DNA of 64,000 nucleotides from an uncultured Mucilaginibacter sp. Its GTDB lineage: Bacteria > Bacteroidota > Bacteroidia > Sphingobacteriales > Sphingobacteriaceae. The DNA lies in assembly GCF_946479965.1 (NCBI RefSeq), contig NZ_CAMLHX010000005.1, forward strand, positions 57,500-121,499. Direction: 5' to 3'. Of the stretch, positions 59,851 through 64,000 are shown piece after piece (the first letter of the stretch is position 1; every line of letters starts with the position of its first letter). The notes under the pieces are model-generated. The model was given only the letters and a program-made list of their open reading frames with translations, made no database searches and was not told the DNA's origin. Position numbers and translations under genes: made by a program.

Positions 59851-60744
59851 TTATTTTTGGAGTGCCTGGTATTTGATCCCATTGGAAGGATCGGCCTTCA
59901 TTAAGATATTAAAAGCCTGCACCCGCTCCTGCGGAGTTGCCGAAGCATACAAGTTAACCAGTTCATCGCTCTTTACAGCAAAAAACACCAGCGGTAACAT
60001 AGCACCCAGGCGCTGCCTGTCCACGTCTGCCAATACCGGTAAAAAGTTATCAATCGCTTTACGTGCCCGGCTAACGTTATCTGCCATCACATCCATGCCG
60101 TTACGGTGATAGTCATATAAAAAGCCGCGCAGGGGTTCGTATACTTTGTTATTAAGATTTTCAATTAGCCAATACCGGTTAGTGTTACTGTCAAAGGCTT
60201 TCCAGCCTCTATAAGACGATGATTGGGCAATAGTCATTACGTTTTGCGCACGGGCATAAAAAGGAGTTCCGCCTAACCGCGAAAAGCTATCGTAGTCAAC
60301 ACCGGCAATTATGTAAGCGTAAAAAGCCATTACCGATGCCAGGTTTGATTGAAAGTTCTGATCAGAATAATCTATTGTTTGCCCTTCGGTATAAGTAAAG
60401 TCAAAATCCTTATCGTTAATATTTAAAAGGCTGGTGGTGTAGTTAGAGTTAAATACCGGCCGTGTAGACTGTACCTGCAGCTCCGCGTTAAAATTGCTGC
60501 TGCCATCCCAGTTGGTAATATTCACCACAAAGCTGCACTCTATACGCTCTTGCGATAAAACCGGGTCAACCAACCACTTGCGGCCATTTAAAAAATCTTT
60601 CATCGCTGTTTCCAGCGATTGAAAAACACGTTTGTTGGTGCTTTGAATCTTTGGGGATAATACGGTCACCCGCGCATTCAAGTCCTGTGCCGAAGTTTTC
60701 AGGACAAACACACTTAAAATGACATAAATCCAGATCGATCTCAT
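59851..60744 (-). CDS. porD: PorD-like DUF4835 protein (gliding/type IX secretion accessory)
   Basis: 297 residues with a signal peptide (ending LKTSAQ). The DUF4835 pattern is complete: LNARVTVLSPKIQSTNKRVFQSLETAMKDFLN, VVNITNWDGSSNFNAELQV, and MAFYAYIIAGVDYDSFSRLGG. Porphyromonas PorD is a member. It is the last gene of the conserved bamD-rpoZ-coaBC-porD operon; its start overlaps the coaBC stop by 4 bp (ATGA). Function in this organism is inferred from family only. Confidence 0.85.
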   Translation of the reverse strand: MRSIWIYVILSVFVLKTSAQDLNARVTVLSPKIQSTNKRVFQSLETAMKDFLNGRKWLVDPVLSQERIECSFVVNITNWDGSSNFNAELQVQSTRPVFNSNYTTSLLNINDKDFDFTYTEGQTIDYSDQNFQSNLASVMAFYAYIIAGVDYDSFSRLGGTPFYARAQNVMTIAQSSSYRGWKAFDSNTNRYWLIENLNNKVYEPLRGFLYDYHRNGMDVMADNVSRARKAIDNFLPVLADVDRQRLGAMLPLVFFAVKSDELVNLYASATPQERVQAFNILMKADPSNGIKYQALQK

Positions 60745-61937
60745 ACCAGAGTTATTACTTTGGCGCAGATATCACGGGCCACTTCGTCCTTACTCTTAAG
60801 ATCGAAGATGGTTTTGGTAAGGCCGATGTCAATAATTGTTATTTTGTTAGTGTCGCTTTTAAAGCCTGCACCTGCATCCCTAAGCGAGTTCAACACTATC
60901 AGGTCCAGATTCTTCGACTTTAGCTTGCCTATAGCATTTTCCTCTTCGTTGTCCGTCTCCAAGGCAAAGCCTACTAACAGTTGCCCCGGCTTTTTTAAGC
61001 CCCCAAGTGTTTTTAATATATCCGTCGTTTTTTTGGTTTCGATTACAAGGCCGTTATCTTGTTTCTTTATTTTTTTAGATGCAACGGTTACGGGTGTGTA
61101 GTCGGCCACGGCGGCGCTCATTACACAGATCTTTGATTTTTCAAAGTGCTGCAGACAAGCCTCCAACATTTCGGCCGCTGATGTTACATCAATACGCTTA
61201 ACTGATCGATGTTTCGTTATCTGTGCCGAAGGCCCCGCTATCAAGACAACATCAGCTCCCAATCTCGCTAACTCATCCGCAATAGCGAATCCCATTTTGC
61301 CGGATGAATGATTGCCTATAAAACGCACCGGATCAATCGCCTCAAAAGTAGGCCCGGCTGTAACTAAAGCCTGCTGCCCATTTAGCGGAAGATTTTTTTT
61401 GATATCATTTATCAAAAACTCCAATATTTCCTCCGGCTCTGCCATGCGACCTTCGCCATGTAAGCCGCTGGCCAGCTCGCCGCTACCGGGTTGTATCAAT
61501 ATGTTGCCAAAGCTTTGCAGGTTAGCTACATTTTGTGTGGTTGATGTGTGTTTCCACATATCCAGATCCATAGCGGGGGCAAAGTAAACCGGGCATTTAG
61601 CAGACAGGTAAATAGCTGTGAGTAGGTTATTGCAAAGCCCTGCAGCCATTTTAGCCAGCGTGTTGGCGCTAGCGGGAGCAATTATCATCAGATCTGCCCA
61701 AAGGCCTACCTCAACATGATTGTTCCATTCGCCGGTTTCACGTTTAAAATAGTCGTTAAGTACTGGTTTTTTTGAAAGGGTAGATAAAGTAAGGGGGGTA
61801 ATAAAGTTTACAGCGTCCGGTGTCATTACAACTTGCACATTGGCGCCCGCTTTAATAAGCAACCGCACCAGCGTGGCCGATTTATAAGCCGCTATACTGC
61901 CGCATACGCCTAAAACTATATTTTTTCCTTCCAGCAT
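60741..61937 (-). CDS. coaBC: bifunctional phosphopantothenoylcysteine decarboxylase/synthase CoaBC
   Basis: 398 residues from ATG 61937, giving MLEGKNIVLGVCGSIAAYKS, the usual FMN-binding start. The CoaC half has VMTPDAVNFITPLTLSTLS, IIAPASANTLAKMAAGLCNNLL and the ACPAMD-like FAPAMDLDMW segment. The CoaB half carries VTAGPTFEAIDPVRFIGNHSSGKMG and NKITIID near the end. It makes 4'-phosphopantetheine for coenzyme A in two steps. Co-transcribed with rpoZ and porD. Confidence 0.95.
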   Translation of the reverse strand: MLEGKNIVLGVCGSIAAYKSATLVRLLIKAGANVQVVMTPDAVNFITPLTLSTLSKKPVLNDYFKRETGEWNNHVEVGLWADLMIIAPASANTLAKMAAGLCNNLLTAIYLSAKCPVYFAPAMDLDMWKHTSTTQNVANLQSFGNILIQPGSGELASGLHGEGRMAEPEEILEFLINDIKKNLPLNGQQALVTAGPTFEAIDPVRFIGNHSSGKMGFAIADELARLGADVVLIAGPSAQITKHRSVKRIDVTSAAEMLEACLQHFEKSKICVMSAAVADYTPVTVASKKIKKQDNGLVIETKKTTDILKTLGGLKKPGQLLVGFALETDNEEENAIGKLKSKNLDLIVLNSLRDAGAGFKSDTNKITIIDIGLTKTIFDLKSKDEVARDICAKVITLV

Positions 61938-61977
61938 AACCCAAAACTCCAAAGGAGGTGATAAAAGTTAAAAGTAA

Positions 61978-62002
61978 CAAAAAAACTCCCATAGGGAGTT
62001 TC
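61978..62002 (-). terminator. hairpin between rpoZ and coaBC
   Basis: AAACTCCC and GGGAGTTT form an 8-bp stem with a 3-nt loop; on the minus strand a run of Ts follows. It may attenuate the operon between these genes. Confidence 0.6.
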
Positions 62003-62041
62003 TATATCTTAATCCATCAGGCCCCTTAAGGGCAGTGGGGA

Positions 62042-62380
62042 TTAAACTTCTTTAGCAGGGTTGCGATAGTAGATCTTTCCGTCTAAAAATTCCTGAACTG
62101 CAACTAATGATGGTTTTGGCAGTTTTTCGTAATGTTTAGATATCTCTATCTGCTCACGGTTCTCAAATACCTCTTCTAAATTGTCATTTGACGACGCAAA
62201 TTCCGAAAGTTTTTGATGCAACTCTTCTTTTATGTTGTTAGATATCTGATTGGCTCTTTTACCCATTATCACTAACGACTCATAAATGTTGCCGGTTTCC
62301 TGATCCAGTTCGCGCAGATCGCGGGTTACTGTGCTGCTGGCTACAGCCGGTTTGTTATTAACATTTGCACTCATATCCAT
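62042..62380 (-). CDS. rpoZ: RNA polymerase omega subunit (Rpb6-type)
   Basis: 112 residues. The segment DLRELDQETGNIYESLVIMGKRANQISNNIKEEL matches the omega/Rpb6 core as found in Bacteroidota, and the C-terminal KPSLVAVQEFLDGKIYYRNP is typical of this branch. It helps assemble the polymerase. It lies 4 bp after bamD and is followed by coaBC in the conserved order. Confidence 0.9.
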   Translation of the reverse strand: MDMSANVNNKPAVASSTVTRDLRELDQETGNIYESLVIMGKRANQISNNIKEELHQKLSEFASSNDNLEEVFENREQIEISKHYEKLPKPSLVAVQEFLDGKIYYRNPAKEV

Positions 62381-62384
62381 TTTT

Positions 62385-63314
62385 TTAGTTTGGTATTTTT
62401 TTATGTATATCCATCTTTATTGATGGTGTTTGATTTAATACAGAATCTTTACGGGCCAGCTTTCTGGCCAGCTTTTCATCGCTTGCGGCAGCAGCTATTA
62501 AGCGCCTTACAGCGGCAATGCCATTTTCGCTATCTTCTTTAACGCCGTTTACTTCTTTAAGGTATTTGCTGCTCGGATATTTCTCAACAAAGCCGACAGC
62601 CAGATTTTTAGCCTCTTCAAAGCGCTCTTCCTGTCTTGATTCGCGACTGTTCCTGGCATAATCATATTGTGCCTTTGCGTTCAGATATTCAATTTCTTCA
62701 GCGTATTTGGTATCCGGATAATCGCGTAATGTATTGCCAAAAGTAATTACCGCAGCCTGGTAGTTGCCGGTAACATAGTATAGTTTAGCATTGGCGAAAG
62801 CCTTTTCTTCAAGCTTACCGTGCAGCTCGTCCACCAATTTATTAGCTTCGGCAACATGTTCGCCTTGCGGATAAAGGTTAATATAAAGCTGCATCGCCTC
62901 AATTGATTTTAAGGTATTGGCCTGGTCAAGCGAAAAAACAGGTGCTTCAAGATATAAGCAATAGGCCGATAAATAGCGGGCCTCCTCTGCGTGGATGCTT
63001 GACGGGAAATCTTTAGAGTATTCTTTAAAATAGTAGGACGCCGCAGTATAGTCTTTTAGCTTATATGTGGTCATCGCGTTTAAATAGAAAAGCTCCTCAG
63101 CGCCGTCCTGTCCCCTATAGCGGGTTAACAATGTTTCAAAAAGTCCCAATGCTTTGCTGTACTGCTTTTTATCATAAAGCCGCTTCCCCTCCGCAAATTT
63201 TTTGGTGTTATCATTGCTGGCCTTTAGTTTTTCATACTTGCTTTTACAGCTTCCGGCTGCAACAAGTAGCAGTATTAAAAGGCCCCCAGCTAACGATCGT
63301 TGGTTTTTAAACAT
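62385..63314 (-). CDS. bamD: outer-membrane assembly lipoprotein BamD
   Basis: 309 residues. The signal MFKNQRSLAGGLLILLLVAAGSC ends in a lipobox (Cys23). Five TPR-like repeats follow (AEGKRLYDKKQYSKALGLFETLL, YTAASYYFKEYSKDFPSSIHAEEA, NYQAAVITFGNTLRDYPDTKYAEE). It supports outer-membrane protein insertion with BamA. First gene of the operon with rpoZ. The -7 box lies only 4 bp before the ATG, so its mRNA may be leaderless. Confidence 0.93.
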   Translation of the reverse strand: MFKNQRSLAGGLLILLLVAAGSCKSKYEKLKASNDNTKKFAEGKRLYDKKQYSKALGLFETLLTRYRGQDGAEELFYLNAMTTYKLKDYTAASYYFKEYSKDFPSSIHAEEARYLSAYCLYLEAPVFSLDQANTLKSIEAMQLYINLYPQGEHVAEANKLVDELHGKLEEKAFANAKLYYVTGNYQAAVITFGNTLRDYPDTKYAEEIEYLNAKAQYDYARNSRESRQEERFEEAKNLAVGFVEKYPSSKYLKEVNGVKEDSENGIAAVRRLIAAAASDEKLARKLARKDSVLNQTPSIKMDIHKKIPN

Positions 63315-63318
63315 TTTG

Positions 63319-63349
63319 CAAAGATAAATAATAATACAAAGTCAATCAA
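63319..63349 (-). promoter_or_regulatory. promoter of the bamD-rpoZ-coaBC-porD operon
   Basis: The minus strand reads TTG, 20 bp, TATCTTTG (the latter at 63326-63319), matching the consensus. The predicted start of transcription coincides with the bamD ATG at 63314, suggesting a leaderless or nearly leaderless mRNA. Confidence 0.6.
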
Positions 63350-63621
63350 TTTTTTATTTGTAGGGTGTAAATATAAGCACCTGGTTAATAGCAAATACAC
63401 TATAATCCCCCTTTTAACATCTTTTAACGTATATATAGTATATAAATGTACTTGTGTGTATTATTATTAAAGGGATGTTTTTTGTTTTATCTATATTATA
63501 TAAAGTCGTTTAATCTGCCTGTTTTAAGTGTTTGGATGCCGGGCTTAAATTTAAAGGTGAATTTTTTTACCCTCATATGCAGCGTGTTAACTTTACACTA
63601 AGCTTTTTTTGTGACGATTGT

Positions 63622-63651
63622 TTGCATAGTATAAAAATCCACGTACCTTTG
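63622..63651 (+). promoter_or_regulatory. strong promoter P1 (rRNA type)
   Basis: TTG (63622-63624), 19 bp, TACCTTTG (63644-63651), followed by CAGCCC. Identical spacing and -7 box to P2, 169 bp downstream. Together they look like tandem rRNA promoters. Confidence 0.65.
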
Positions 63652-63790
63652 CAGCCCGCAAATGAGGAAGCGGTTTGTTCATTGAAGAAGGAGTTGGTTA
63701 GAGGGTTTGAAGGTTTTACCGGATACAAGAGAAGTAAGAGATAGGATAAAATCAACAGCAAAAGGCACCAAAATATATTTTAAAATATAT

Positions 63791-63820
63791 TTGGAAAAGG
63801 AAAAAAGATTCCTACCTTTG
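63791..63820 (+). promoter_or_regulatory. strong promoter P2 (rRNA type)
   Basis: TTG (63791-63793), 19 bp, TACCTTTG (63813-63820), followed by CAGTCCC. An A-rich stretch and AT-rich upstream tract add to its strength. The transcript would run rightward out of the window. Confidence 0.7.
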
Positions 63821-63825
63821 CAGTC

Positions 63826-64000
63826 CCAAAACAAGGGCGCTAAAATAAGCGAAACACCGGAAGCGATTTCCGGGAATAAAAATTTGAAAAGGTGATCGTT
63901 GCAATAACGATAAACTATAAAATCTGAACCGTGAAGGGGAAGAGCAAAGTTCTTTTAAAAGATGCAATCATGTACCGAGCGGTTAGGCGCGGTTGACTTA
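63826..64000 (+). other. probable 5' leader of an rRNA operon (incomplete)
   Basis: No coding character is seen from P2 to the right edge. The stretch contains AGTTCTTTTAAAA near 63948, similar to the antitermination-like GTTCTTTGACA leaders recalled from Bacteroidota rRNA operons. The 16S gene itself is not reached, so this is an inference. The remaining 63315-63620 is AT-rich without recognisable features apart from the bamD promoter. Confidence 0.4.

Noticed and set aside
63532..63895. Short plus- and minus-strand ORFs near the right edge
   Set aside because: They overlap the two strong promoters P1 and P2, lack coding character and have no family resemblance.

Overview
The window looks like chromosomal DNA of a Bacteroidota member, most likely a Sphingobacteriaceae soil or plant-matter degrader of the Mucilaginibacter/Pedobacter type. 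This is inferred from the gene families (paired TonB receptor and DUF4249 lipoprotein, BamD-omega-CoaBC-PorD cluster, DUF6515, DUF6624, GH127/GH51/GH43 enzymes), from promoters of the TTG-N19/20-TAnnTTTG type used by the Bacteroidota primary sigma factor, and from sparse Shine-Dalgarno sequences. No species call is possible from sequence reading alone.

Layout. 1-412: 5' part of a LytS-type sensor kinase that runs off the left edge. 596-2263: exported alpha/beta hydrolase. 2348-10409 (minus strand): five genes for exported proteins, in transcription order a PQQ dehydrogenase with a fused cytochrome c, a double cupin with a C-terminal ABM-like domain, a beta-helix pectate-lyase-like protein, an RraA-like protein carrying a signal peptide, and a sialate O-acetylesterase. 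10741-15873: an XRE-cupin regulator, an ACS-type MFS transporter and a three-gene sugar-acid operon (enolase-superfamily dehydratase, SDR, FAH-family hydrolase). 16102-23017: arabinan/pectin side-chain enzymes (GH127, GH51, GH43) and an L-rhamnose mutarotase. Together 2.3-23 kb reads as a locus for arabinose- and rhamnose-containing pectic polymers and their sugar acids. It has no SusC/SusD pair inside the window.

23-36.5 kb is mixed: lipoprotein, ArsR-SRPBCC pair, recA, DUF4249 plus TonB receptor, DUF4342, an ECF-type sigma/anti-sigma pair, a probable small RNA, a fasciclin protein, DUF6624, an AraC-type regulator, a DoxX-like membrane protein and an exported esterase. 36.7-40.5 kb holds a small membrane protein and two sensor kinases. 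41.4-63.3 kb holds housekeeping and envelope genes: clpC, fabI, recN, a BlaR1/BlaI-like pair, modABC, a TPR histidine kinase, DoxX, a PafA-like phosphatase, a degenerate thiamine-pyrophosphokinase-like gene, DUF6515, and the conserved bamD-rpoZ-coaBC-porD operon. The right edge (63.3-64.0 kb) has no convincing gene but carries two near-identical strong promoters in tandem, probably feeding an rRNA operon just outside the window.

Between genes there are several nested palindromic repeats of different families (3.8, 12.7, 16.0, 33.6 and 45.5 kb) and a pair of related elements at 34.9 and 47.9 kb whose flanking 9-bp repeats change in concert (TGATCCAAA versus TGTTCCAAA). Clear operator-like palindromes sit upstream of the blaI-like, arsR-like and XRE-cupin genes and the PQQ-dehydrogenase operon. 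No tRNA, rRNA body, CRISPR array, prophage or complete insertion sequence was seen.
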